From: Glossina fuscipes
Taxonomy: Eukaryota > Arthropoda > Insecta > Diptera > Glossinidae
Reading direction: 5' to 3'
DNA length: 64,000 nt
NCBI RefSeq assembly: GCF_014805625.2
Contig: NW_023998440.1
Span: forward strand, 1,107,762 to 1,171,761
Below, piece after piece: positions 1 through 10,263 of the stretch. How positions within the stretch are numbered: the stretch's first letter is position 1; each line of letters starts with the position of its first letter. Both the position numbers and the translations under genes were made by a program. A model generated the notes under the pieces. It saw nothing but the letters and a program-made list of their open reading frames with translations, was not told the DNA's origin and ran no database searches.

Positions 1-3000
1 CACCGGTAAGTGAAATTCTCGACATATTTAATTATCCCCGACCGTTCGTCCCTCTGGCCATCAAGATCGCTTAAAACTTAAAGGAAAAGCGTAAGGCTTG
101 CCGCACATATTGATGGGGGATATCTACGGCTTAACTTTAATGTAATCCTTTTGCCACGAGTACGTCAAAAATAGTTGCAGTATTCAAACCTCTCGAGAAA
201 TATGTTAATAATTTCAATTTACATTTTCTTTACATTATATAACGTAGAGTACCAGGTACAATTTCTTAGATCATTAGTGCTGAAGGGCTTCCATGATTCG
301 CCTTAACATGAAGATAACTTTCTTACTTGTTTTTGTTTTTCGGATTTCGTAGTTACTGTAAATATATATATATGTATATATTTTAATCGAAAATGCATTG
401 ACTTGGTTAGTTAGTTATTTATTTCGTTTTCCTTTTTATTTTGGTTAACGTGTCAAATGTAAATAAACATAAAATTAAATGATTGCAAATTGTTGTATTT
501 TTGTGAAAATTTTCTCTTGCAATGCAGGTTCAAAAACCTTTTGTTTGCTGCTACTCACATATAACCACCGCGCACATAGATTTGTACATGACTTGAATTT
601 ATCAGCAAAAATAGCTTTTTTCGTTCCTTAATTAATTCAAGCAAAAACACAAAACGAAATAAAAATCCCAGTCACTAAATATCTAAAGGCTTTCAACCGA
701 TTACATACATGCACTGCCGGAGCCTACCTATTCAGCAAATATGTACTATATGAATGCAATTAACTCATGTAAATAACGTTGAAATAATACAATTGCAGTA
801 TTTGATATTTTTGTTTATATAAAATATATAAAAAGAAAATCAATTAAGAGAGAAAGAAAACAGTTTGTAACGAATTGAAAATACCCATCAACCTAAACAA
901 AAACAAATAAGGATTGAAACGCTCTAAGCCGATCTTTTCTCGTTTCTCTTTCTATGATATAAATGTTCGTGGATGATTAATTCGGGATCTAAGCTGAAAG
1001 TACATATATATATATCCTGTCCCAGGATGATTTATGCCCATTTTCGTTTCTCGACCTGTGGACTCAAACTAAAAGCATTTATAAGCCAGGTTTTGATTTT
1101 ATATTTTTATTTTTGCGATCATACAAGTTCTCCATAATTGAGGACGGACGGACAGAAAAAATTAAGTCGTTGAATACATACGAACTCAATACGAACGAAG
1201 TCACGAAACTAGTGTGCTCTTGCATTTCGTTAGTAATTACAAAAAAGAATAAAACGATTTCGTGCTTTTTTTGATTCAGTTTTATTTGTTTTTCTTGTGC
1301 ATATTTAGGTGTTTCTTTTTCTTGAAAGCGATACATGTGTGAATTTTTTTAATAAACAATAGAAAAATTTAATTACTCAGTGCAGTTTTAGTTTACAAGC
1401 GGTTTACAATTTCATACCTAAAGACTGTCGTTTTGTAACATTGTTTGTTATGATCAGGATTAAATGAAATCAAATCGCTTAGCAGTTTCCGATTTTCAAC
1501 TAATTTAGACTCTTACCCCGTTCAAGACTGTACGTGTTTTTACAAATGCCGTGCCAACGTGAAGGCGGCAAATGGAAAGTTGCATCCAACACGTTCTTGG
1601 ACCTTGTCTTAATATGCAAATGTTACATAACAGTGACCTGAAGATAACTCACTGGTGAAAGTCGTTCTAACCTTAACTTTCAAGTCGATGCTGCAGCATC
1701 GGAAAGGTCATGCAGCTCAACTCTCTCTTCCAACTTCTCGTTACGATGAACCTCGTTACAATATGCCAATACCCAAGAATATAAGAGTATATTAAATTTG
1801 TTCGGGCGTATACAACACCCAGAAGAATTGAGGTTCAAGTTTCAGATAGCACTGATCGATGCGGAAAGTTGTTCTCGGCTTGTTTGTCCATGTATCCGTC
1901 TTCCATTTTTGTGTTCAGCTTGAAGGTCGTAAATTGTGAGAGTTTTTTGGCCAAAGTCGAACAACACTGAAAACGATTCGGATCGGACAACTTCTTCGAG
2001 CTCTGTCTGTATAACAGCTTATTTTGATCTGTATTTAGCGGTGGACCGCGGCCGATCATAGCGTTTTTACATGTTTTGTTAGTAACGTATTTATTCCAAG
2101 CGTACGATTGCCTTAAAGCTACACCTATTGATTAAGTTATGATGCTCGCCAGGCATTCAGTTGAAGACAATTTATGAATTTCCTTTCTACGTACAAGCAA
2201 CAACCATTATCGAAATCATTGCATAAGGGTGACAATGGACAACAGGGTAAACCATCCAGTGAGCTTACCCACCAGCTTATACATTAGAGTTGTAATTGTC
2301 GGAATTTTATGCCTTTCGAAAAACAGTCCAACATTTCAGTTAGCTAATCCAATCCTGATGCGGGCCCTTTCCGAGTCTTCCTGCACGGACATCGAAGGAT
2401 GCAACTTTACTATGTATCTGTTGGAAATTAATTGGCTTTGCCAACTAACTGAACATCGTTCCATTGTCCATATTGGCCTTCTATTTTAAGTAAGTATGAT
2501 ACAGATAACCCTTGCACTGCGGTAGTTGACTACTTGTATAATAGAGAATTAGCAATAAGTAAGCAAAACTTAATCTAAGCGCGGGTCTAAAGCGGTACGT
2601 GATTACACATGGATATATATATATATATACGTAAACATACCTAATAACGGCATCATTTAAGTTAGTAAATAATAAATAACTTTAAATATAAATGTGCGGT
2701 CAACGTATAAAATTTTTGTGTTTAATCATAATAGTTACTCGCTTGAAAATGTCAGAAGCGCTGCGGCACATCGTCTTGTAGACGTGTGGCGAATTAAACG
2801 AACCATTAGCCAAACATTTGAATGCCAAAAACGTAATGAAAAACATATATTTAAAGTGTTAGTTGAGCAAATATTTATTGTTTTTTTTAGGTTTTTGCTC
2901 ATGAGTTGTGTTTTGTTTTTCGTTACTCAGAAGTGGATAAAGCTTTTTCAATAAAATTTCAGTTTTATATAATTGTTATTATCTAAAACGAAAGCAAGAT

Positions 3001-3570
3001 GTGTTCAGCCTTAAACGAATCTTAAGTGGCCGCTACTGCACTATCAAAAATTAGAACCAGTATTACATTAAACTTTTGGAAACATTTGGGTAATATTTGC
3101 ATCACGTTTGAGATGAATGCTTAATACATAAGTAAAAATACAAGTCTTTGCTTATTGCACGAACTGTTTGTAGGCAAAACGCCTTCGTAGCGTCCCGCAG
3201 CTTGTCGCGAAACGGTCCATGTTTACTATTCCGTAATTTCTGAAAACTAAAGGTTCGATTTATTTACCCATATTAGTTAAAGTCTTAATTCTGAAGCTTA
3301 TCTGGTGTGTAAGCAATTATTATCGCGCCTTTCTTTGAAATGATCATATTAAATATTTGCATATAATGTACAGATCGAAAATTCCTGGAATTGAATAAGA
3401 AAAAACATTCCTTCTGCCGAATTCTACTTTATTTTTCCACACAAACTCCTTCAAAAGTCACATAGAATACTTTCTCAACACGCTTTCCAGTTTCCGCATT
3501 GAGCTCACCATTCTTACCTGTAGCATGGTTGTGGGATAATAGGCGCTGTGTGCGAAAACCGTAGCGGATG
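1..3570. other. AT-rich non-coding stretch, no gene recognised
   Basis: No open frame here looks like a known protein. The first bases (CACCG then GTAAGT, GT at 6-7) fit a splice donor, so an exon could end at base 5, but nothing else supports this. The stretch holds a dispersed-repeat copy (1,735-1,850) and a short segment near 275-310 that recurs near 24,125-24,160. Confidence 0.5.
1735..1850 (-). repeat. Dispersed repeat D, copy 1 (fragment)
   Basis: Read on the minus strand this contains CTTCTGGGTGTTGTATACG followed by AATTTAATATACTC. The same order of words (CTTCTGG-TGTT, then about 20 bases later AATATAC-C) recurs at 4,985-5,185, 19,870-20,060 and 50,600-50,735, and more weakly at 55,640-55,755. 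It resembles a sequence I know to be common in fly genomes, but I cannot name the element. Boundaries are approximate. Confidence 0.5.
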
Positions 3571-3575
3571 GAGAA

Positions 3576-3893
3576 TCAAATCGGGACTAAAGAAAAAAAA
3601 AATTTTTTTTTTTTGCAAATTTCGATTTTATTCGTCAGCACAGCGCCCTGCAAGAGTGATGCAAGCACTCCGACGATGTTCTGACATTTTGGCAATTTTT
3701 CTGCTGAACGATTTATCAAGTTCCTAGAAATGTGATCCGATTTCCGTAAGGATTTCATCCAAATCTTAATTCTTGAAGCAATCTTTTGAGAGATTTGCAA
3801 CTGATAATAGTCGTCAGAGGCGAAATCTCGTGAAAACGGTGGATGGGACCGGCCGTTGTTCTTTAATCCTAGCAATTTTGTAATTGCAACCAT
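3576..3893 (-). pseudogene. Mariner-like transposase C-terminal relic
   Basis: The minus-strand frame starts with a stretch resembling the catalytic core of mariner transposases: HPPFSRDFASDDYY against the family signature HPPYSPDLAPSDY. This carries the position of the third catalytic aspartate of the DD34D triad. Further on, INRSAEKLPK resembles the C-terminal helix motif (GI.KLP.RW). The frame is open for about 105 codons but diverged and lacks the N-terminal DNA-binding half and the first two aspartates. A plus-strand relic of a different mariner lies 40 bp away in the opposite orientation. Inverted repeats were not found. It could be another Tc1/mariner-superfamily lineage rather than mariner proper. 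Confidence 0.45.
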
Positions 3894-3929
3894 CGACCTC
3901 TTCCATGAACTGTCTCATAGCCAACGACC

Positions 3930-4252
3930 GCGGAGCTATTGATATTTTGCGAATGAGAGCTAAAGAAATGCAGCTGAAGCTGCGCAAATTATCAAGTTAG
4001 CTTGGATTAAAATGGCTGAAGTAAGCTACCAAATAGTTAAAAGTTGCTTTGCGAAATTTTGACCAAAAAATTGTAGTCGTACAAAAAACTTTCAGCTTAG
4101 GCTTGGAAGATTTATCGCACCCACTATATTTCTCAGACCTGGCTCTTTGCGACTACCACTTATTCAGATCGATGCAGTCATATCTGGTAGGTCGACGGTT
4201 CACAGAAATTGAAGATGTGCGAAAATCGATGGCAACAGACGATAGATAACGA
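3930..4252 (+). pseudogene. Internally deleted mariner-like transposase relic
   Basis: Two parts of a mariner transposase can be read. From about 3,960 to 4,062, NAAEAAQII and then VSYQIVKSCFAKF match the N-terminal helix-turn-helix region (family pattern N..EA...I, then ..V..WFAKF). After a stop or frame change at 4,062, the frame 4,049-4,249 gives HPLYFSDLALCDYHLFRSM, which is the DD34D third-aspartate block (HPPYSPDLAPSDYHLF), followed by GRRFTEIEDV. The middle of the protein, with the first two catalytic aspartates, is missing, and the C-terminal end is not recognisable. So this is an internally deleted dead copy. Its N-terminal words differ from those of the elements at 9.4 kb and 20.8 kb, so it is probably a separate lineage. 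Confidence 0.7.
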
Positions 4253-4434
4253 TGATGCAAGTATCGATTATTCAGCTTTGTTGTTGAATAAAGTTGAATT
4301 TTATCAAAAAATGGAAACAATTCATTTGTACACTCATTATATGGTTTTTTGGTAGTTATGCGCGAGTTCTGCATCTCCGATTTAGATAACGTTTTTATTT
4401 GGCATAAAGATAGCCAAGGTGAGATACTTAGTTT

Positions 4435-4615
4435 TCGTGAGTAGTTGAGTAGGTAAAAATCGTGACTTCCAAGTCAGCTTTTGTTAGCCATAACTGTAAT
4501 TAGTGTTCAGTCGATAAAGGCACAATAATTACTGATTGGGAACACATTCGCTTGACTGCGGCCACAACTACCTATTTCTTTGCTTTCCCTCTGTTCTTTC
4601 TGACCGACAGCATGT
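4435..4615 (+). mobile_element. tRNA-derived SINE, family A, copy 1
   Basis: The head TTGAGTAGGTAAAAATCGTG fits an RNA polymerase III A box and matches the copy at 16.75 kb (CGAGTAGGTAAGAATCACG). The tail has GACTGCGGCCACAAC, then a pyrimidine-rich run ending TTCTTTCTGACCGACAG, as in the copies at 16.9 kb and 44.0 kb. The B box region is deleted or decayed here. Boundaries are estimated from the shared blocks. Confidence 0.55.
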
Positions 4616-4984
4616 TCTAGGAATAGGAAACCTCCCCTAAATTCGCCTATCTAAATATGTGGACGTAGCTACGATTTCTCCAAGGGGACAATAAACAAAG
4701 AGACCAACAAGAAAACACGTGTGTACATATAAGTGAACTGATAACGCTTTCTCAGATCGATATGTCAAAAAATCGAAAACTAAGCAACTATGGTGAATGT
4801 TAAAACTTGGGTAAACTGATATAGAACGCAAGTCATATAATATTTCTTACGTTATCTTTGACTAAAATAGTGTGGCCGGGACATTAAACACTATCATGAT
4901 AGTAAAAATAAATGTCAAAATAAATGGACGTCTGTAAATGACCGAAAATGTGACCAATTTTCATAAATGTATCAGTTTTAAGAT

Positions 4985-5185
4985 GAATGTTCAAGTTTCA
5001 CTTGAAGTCGAAAGTAGCACATTGGGACGTGTGCATTACTTTAAAGCGGTAGCGGGTATATTGGTTTTGTCAATACGCTGGTAACATCCAGAAGGAGACC
5101 CCTGAGACTTCATGAAGCGTCCATACTCTTGATCAGCATGAAATTCTAACATGCCTCTCCGTGTGCCTGTACGTCCACCTAAAAG
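4985..5185 (-). repeat. Dispersed repeat D, copy 2
   Basis: Minus-strand order of landmarks: TGCTGATCAAGAGTATGGAC, GGGGTCTCCTTCTGGATGTT, then CCAATATACCC. The copy at 19,870-20,060 shows the same order (CTGATCAAGAACATATATAC, GCGTCTC, CTTTCTGGGTGTTGCAAAC). No coding potential is seen. Confidence 0.6.
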
Positions 5186-5189
5186 AAAG

Positions 5190-6005
5190 AAAAAATCTTT
5201 CGGTCGTCAAAGCTAAGGTACTGATTTAAAATTTAGTCAAACGGCACGCTTACCAATAAAATTTAAACAGAGAACGGACGCTTCTGCTTTGCGAAGTAAA
5301 TGAAGTGAATTACTTGCCTAACAATGGTAAAAATCGCTCACCCAACATTACGCGGTGTTCGAATGAGTTCTTTTCTTTCTTTTTCTTCTAATTTTTTTGT
5401 TTTTCTTTTGATGAAAGGTGATGGGTATGATAAATTCGTCGACAGCCAAATATAATTTTCTTTTTTCTTCTTTTTAAATACTTTTTATGTACTTCGTATA
5501 CATTTTTCAGGAACGCGTTAAGAGTGTGGGCTAGTTTTCAACACATCTACTCAAGTGTTTTACATCTTGAGAAATACAAATGAAAAGCATAAAAAGAAAT
5601 GATTTCACTAGAAATTACGCAATTTTGACAAATTTGTTTTATTTTCAAGCGTGACGTCTCAAAACAAACATAGAAACTGTTTTCGGTCTAAATTGAATTT
5701 TGAACACTACGCATTTATTCGTATATTGCTTAGGTTGACGATTGTCAAAACACAGAGTTTCCCACAGCGTTTGCAAAGAATATGATTTGAGCGTTATATG
5801 GAAGAGCGAGTTTTGATTCTTGGCATTCGTTCTTCGATACTTTTCCATCAATAATTTAATTCATCACGTTATGTAGCCGCTTTATTTACCTGACCTGCTT
5901 CACTTCAAATTGTCCTCGAAACCCCCCAAAAAAAAGTGCTCCGTGGGCTTTGCATTGAGTCAGTGCTAATGAGTTGAATGAAAGTAATAATATTAATCTG
6001 GGGAG

Positions 6006-6039
<34 letters not shown>

Positions 6040-9000
6040 TGTTTTCCGTTGGCCAGCCAAAAACGTGCTTCCATGGATAAGTGTGGATGGATTGGTGAAA
6101 AAGCTTCACTACGTTTAGTAGTACAATGATTACGGCATTATTTTGTCCTTGGACCCGTTTCACAGCTTCGATTTGAACGTGAATTGTGCTTTCGATGACA
6201 ATCGTTTTCTTGTAGCGCTGATATATATTGAATTAATTTTTCCAATTGAAAGTGGCTGGGCATGGATTAGATTTGATGTTACAAACCGAATGAAAAACCA
6301 ATATTTTATATATTTTACGGTAGAAAAAGATATTACGAAAGTGATGGGAAAACGTTTTCCAAAACTTTAAGGGGAAAAAAGAGCCGTTACTATACACCAG
6401 CCATTACGAATGCATTTTAACAATAGCAACAAAAGCATAGTTAAAAAGTACTTGTGTATACACTAAACGATCACCGACGTGCGACGTGCGACGTGTTCTT
6501 TGCTTTAACATGAAATTTAATGAAAAAGTACTCGAATCATTTGAGACATGGTGTGCGTCTATGCATTGTCATTACTTGACTTTACCAAAGTATATAACGC
6601 ATGAGGGACGTAGTGTAAATATTTTCGAAAGTGAAATAAATTCAATGAAAAAAAATTAATCATATATTTTTTTGGCAATTTTTTCTCAGGGACTTTAGAA
6701 ATTTCCTTTTTGGACTCAACTTTCGCGTATAATTTGCGTACAAAACACTTGTCTCCAAAACTAGTCGTGCTATTCAAAAGTACCCGTGTATTGCCAGAAA
6801 AGTTTTATATATGTGTTGTCTACTTCCTTGGCCACGTTAAGAGTTCCAACACGTTGGGCTCCTATGTCGCATAGGGTTCAAACTATATTATTTGACGTTT
6901 TAAATTAAGGTGCCGGAAACAAGTAAAATAGTGCCGAAGGTTGAAGCATTCTTGTGGCAAACTCTTGATACGATTAAAAAAGGGGGAAATCTGTTTATTC
7001 CGAAGAATCTTTTGTTTATAAGGGGGGGCATAAGTCTGGCACTTGGAACCCCTCACAACGATAGCAGTCGGAAGAGTCGGCTGAGCCTTAGCATGACTTG
7101 CTTGTCTTAAGGTTACTGCGCTTAGTCTTCTACGATTTAACCACCTTTCCAGGCAGAAAACGATCATGTAATACTGGCGATAGGGCTTTGTGGATTAATT
7201 TTTTTGCCAGCAATAGTTTAAACTTTGCCTTTTTCGTATTGGAAAGGTAAGCATTTCAGCAAGTCGGGTTTTGCTGTTGCCTCTACACCAGGAGAGTGAG
7301 GAAAAAAAGGATTATTATTGTGGCTGAATCTGTGAAGATATTGCTAAAAGCAGCCACGACGGCGAACCATTTCTGTAAGAAAGTAGTCAGTGTTGCCTTG
7401 CTATCTTGTTACATTTATCATTTGCGCAAAGCATCTAGGCAAAGGTGTCCCATCTCTTCCGCTGTATGATATAGCGTCACACGTAGATTTTGGAGTACCT
7501 TTTATTCCGAAGTGTACTTAAAAATGAAGCAAGCTTAGGAGAGTATTTTTTTTTTTCAATTCTTTATCGTTTCGTAATTCGTTGCGAAAAGAAAGCAGAG
7601 TATGTTAACAATCATATATCAGAGGATTAACTTACCGATCTCTTCCGAGACTGACCGCGAAAATTTTACTATGGGTTACGATGCTACACAAAATTGTCTA
7701 TAAAATTTACAAGACTTTCCCATCACGACATGTGGTTGGTTGTCGCATGGATTCATAATTTTCCGGTACTACCAAGTAATCTTCGAAGCCGATATTTTCA
7801 TCAAGACCAAGTAAAACACCTTCCATCACAAGAATAAATTAAAAAGAAATCAAAACAATATCGCCGCGGAAAGAAGACAACATGTAACGGGTTTTACGGC
7901 CTAACTAAGAGAAATGAATGAATGAATGACAGCAAGAAAGAATTTGCTGCCCAGCGAAGCGAGCGTGTCTACAACTGGATTTCCTCAAATTACATTTTGA
8001 TATGCGTTAGTCAAAAGAAAACTCAAAAAATTATAAAAAATGAAAGTTAAAATGAAAACAGACCAAAAATGTGTTTTTGTGACGATATCACTGCCTTGTT
8101 TTTATTTTTTTTTTTTTTTTCGGAAAACATTCTTTCTTCTAAAAGCATATCTGTGAAGCTGTCGGTAAGTTTAGCTTGATTATGACATATTTCACTCGTT
8201 CACTTACAGTTTAATTTTCGTAGTGCTCGCAATAGCAGTTAAATAATAATAATAAAAAAAAAAAAAATTATTTATATTTCACAAGTGAAAATTAGTATTT
8301 ACAGATAGAACTGAAATTTGATCGAAATTGGTAGGGATATTATAAAAATATCGAAATTAAGTGTTAGTTCGAGTAATTTTTTTATTTGGTGTCAATAATT
8401 ATCTTGGATTTTAATAACGCATTTTTCGATTCCTTGTAAATATAGTAGATTATGCAACGTAACTTTTGGACAGTAATTGTTCATTCAAAGTTTTTCAAAC
8501 CTGATTCAGTTTGCAAAGAGAAGAAAGAAATTTTCAACAGCATTACGACTTTTAATGAGAAAGCCCATGTCGTTGGAGACACTTTGGGTTTTCTCTCCGC
8601 TACCAGAGAACTGAGTAGATTAGAGTTACGACTGCCTAGTAGGCGTTCATGGGTACAGATGTGGGCGCAGCTTGACCTTACTTGGTCGATGGCTATTGAA
8701 TGCGCTCAGTCACTGAGGGCATAACGCTTAGTTATTAGGATGCATATTCACTATCCAGCGTCCATTCACCCCATGTCTTTCTCTACTTGTTTCCAATCAC
8801 TATCGTGTTACACGAATGTACGACACATCCTGCACGATTGATCTTATTTAGATAAAAAAACCGTATAAGAAAAAAGATAGGTTATTAATTAGGTCCCACG
8901 GATATCTTTTAACAATAAAACTTTTATAATCCATACTTCGTGTTAAGAAAACTTAGCGTTGTAGGTGAACAGCGGATTTCTGCTTTTATTTTGTTCTTAA

Positions 9001-9380
9001 CTTTCATCCAGAAGAAGTCATCATTTTGCATATAGTGAACGTGCAAAGATTTTCTAATCACTCCCAAACAATCAGTTAAAAAATCGGATGTGTATCATTG
9101 TGAATATTATGGCATTCATTGCATGTGTACAATCATACCATGACTACTCTGACAAAGTATTCCTAATGACATTTCGTACATCGTAACTAATTTTCAAATT
9201 ACTTAACTTTCACTGCAATTTTTGTGGCCAGTGTTAATAGATGTAGTTTCAAGCGGCTACTCCAAATTTGATATGTGGTCTAAGGTGGATAACACATCAC
9301 TTAATAAGTCTCTGACGTAACTAAGAAAAGCAAGTTTTCTTTTTTGAAAAATCGACTCTGCTCTAAGGGCAAGCAATTCA
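5190..9380. other. Gene-free stretch with microsatellites
   Basis: No credible exon or transposase seen. It contains a (TA)n run at about 6,014-6,039, a triple copy of the 7-mer CGACGTG near 6,474-6,495, a (GAAT)n run near 7,915-7,928 and several poly(T) or poly(A) runs. A weak resemblance to the pyrimidine-rich SINE tail occurs at about 8,750-8,800. Confidence 0.45.
6014..6039. repeat. (TA)n microsatellite
   Basis: Uninterrupted alternating TA of about 13 units, seen directly. Confidence 0.95.
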
Positions 9381-9384
9381 AACG

Positions 9385-9990
9385 CGCTTCTGGTTTTTCC
9401 CTTTGCCACTTTTTAAGCTAGTTAATGTATATTACATTATGCGCATCCTAAAATACGGATGCCGTAAGCCTTCCCGCGGATTTTTTGCAATTTTGTTCGC
9501 CTTCGACGACTTTCATCGAGTGCTGTTCACTCAGCTGAAGTTCCTTTTAACTCAGATGCGTTTTAGTGCGTCTATATTTTATTTATTCTCACACACCGAC
9601 ACAACATAATCTTTTCAGCTCGCTTATTCAGCTTCTAACAGTGGGTTCAACAGCTTAAATATGAGCAATGTCTTTACCCACTACGAGTAGAGCTTTCGCA
9701 TTGACAAATGCTCATGCAAAATAGTAAACATACTGCTCTCTATTTTGTCTTTCATGTTTCGGCTATCTCAGGTAACTTCAATTTTCTATCTTCGACGACG
9801 ATTTGTGCGCTTTCTGTATGCCTTCTGGAACAACAGCCGGTTTTGGGCGACCAACGCACCATCGATGTTTATTCAACCGATACCAACTCATACAGAGTCC
9901 CCATAATGCTTATCAAAGCACTGTTTAGCTTTAACAATATTTTTCCTCGTCCAAAAGTAGTTCTGTTTCATCCACTGCTCTTTTAAAATT
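9385..9990 (-). pseudogene. Decayed irritans-type mariner transposase
   Basis: Reading the minus strand from 9,990 downward and allowing frame changes, consecutive blocks match Himar-type (irritans) mariner transposases in the right order: KNIVKAKQCFDKHYGDS (N-terminal helix), GRPK, a block like IQKAHK, then FTILHEHLSMRKL with a final W-V (family: WVPR), and at about 9,420-9,470 a block like KSAGRLTASVF-DAH followed by an N-Y-L-K-like end. Several frameshifts, in-frame stops and deletions separate them. The first catalytic block around DETW is lost and everything beyond about 9,385 is missing, including the second and third aspartates. It sits about 270 bp upstream of the hexosaminidase start codon, so it lies in or beside that gene's promoter region. 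No inverted repeats were recognised. Plus-strand open frames here are shadows. Confidence 0.75.
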
Positions 9991-10263
9991 AAAAAACTCG
10001 TGGTCGCTCAAACCTTTACAACGTGCAAGCTAATTGTCAGAATGTCGTGAAATTGTGACAAGTACGGCTTGAAAATTGGTAGTATCCCAAAACCATACAG
10101 ATGTTTGAACGGTATTTCAATGCATGTGTCAGAACGTGGGCTCATTGGTTGATGTGTTAAGTTTAGGTTAAGTTAAGATGTGTGGTTCCTTGTGCAAAAT
10201 ATATTAAATTTTCGATTTTTATGTATTAACCTTTTCATTATCTTAGTCAAGGTGAAAGAAAAT

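Noticed and set aside
9708..9986. 92-codon plus-strand frame
   Set aside because: Antisense to the decayed irritans-type mariner.
10190..10250. TATA-like AATATATTAAATT upstream of the hexosaminidase start
   Set aside because: AT-rich background makes such words frequent and no initiator at the right distance is clear.
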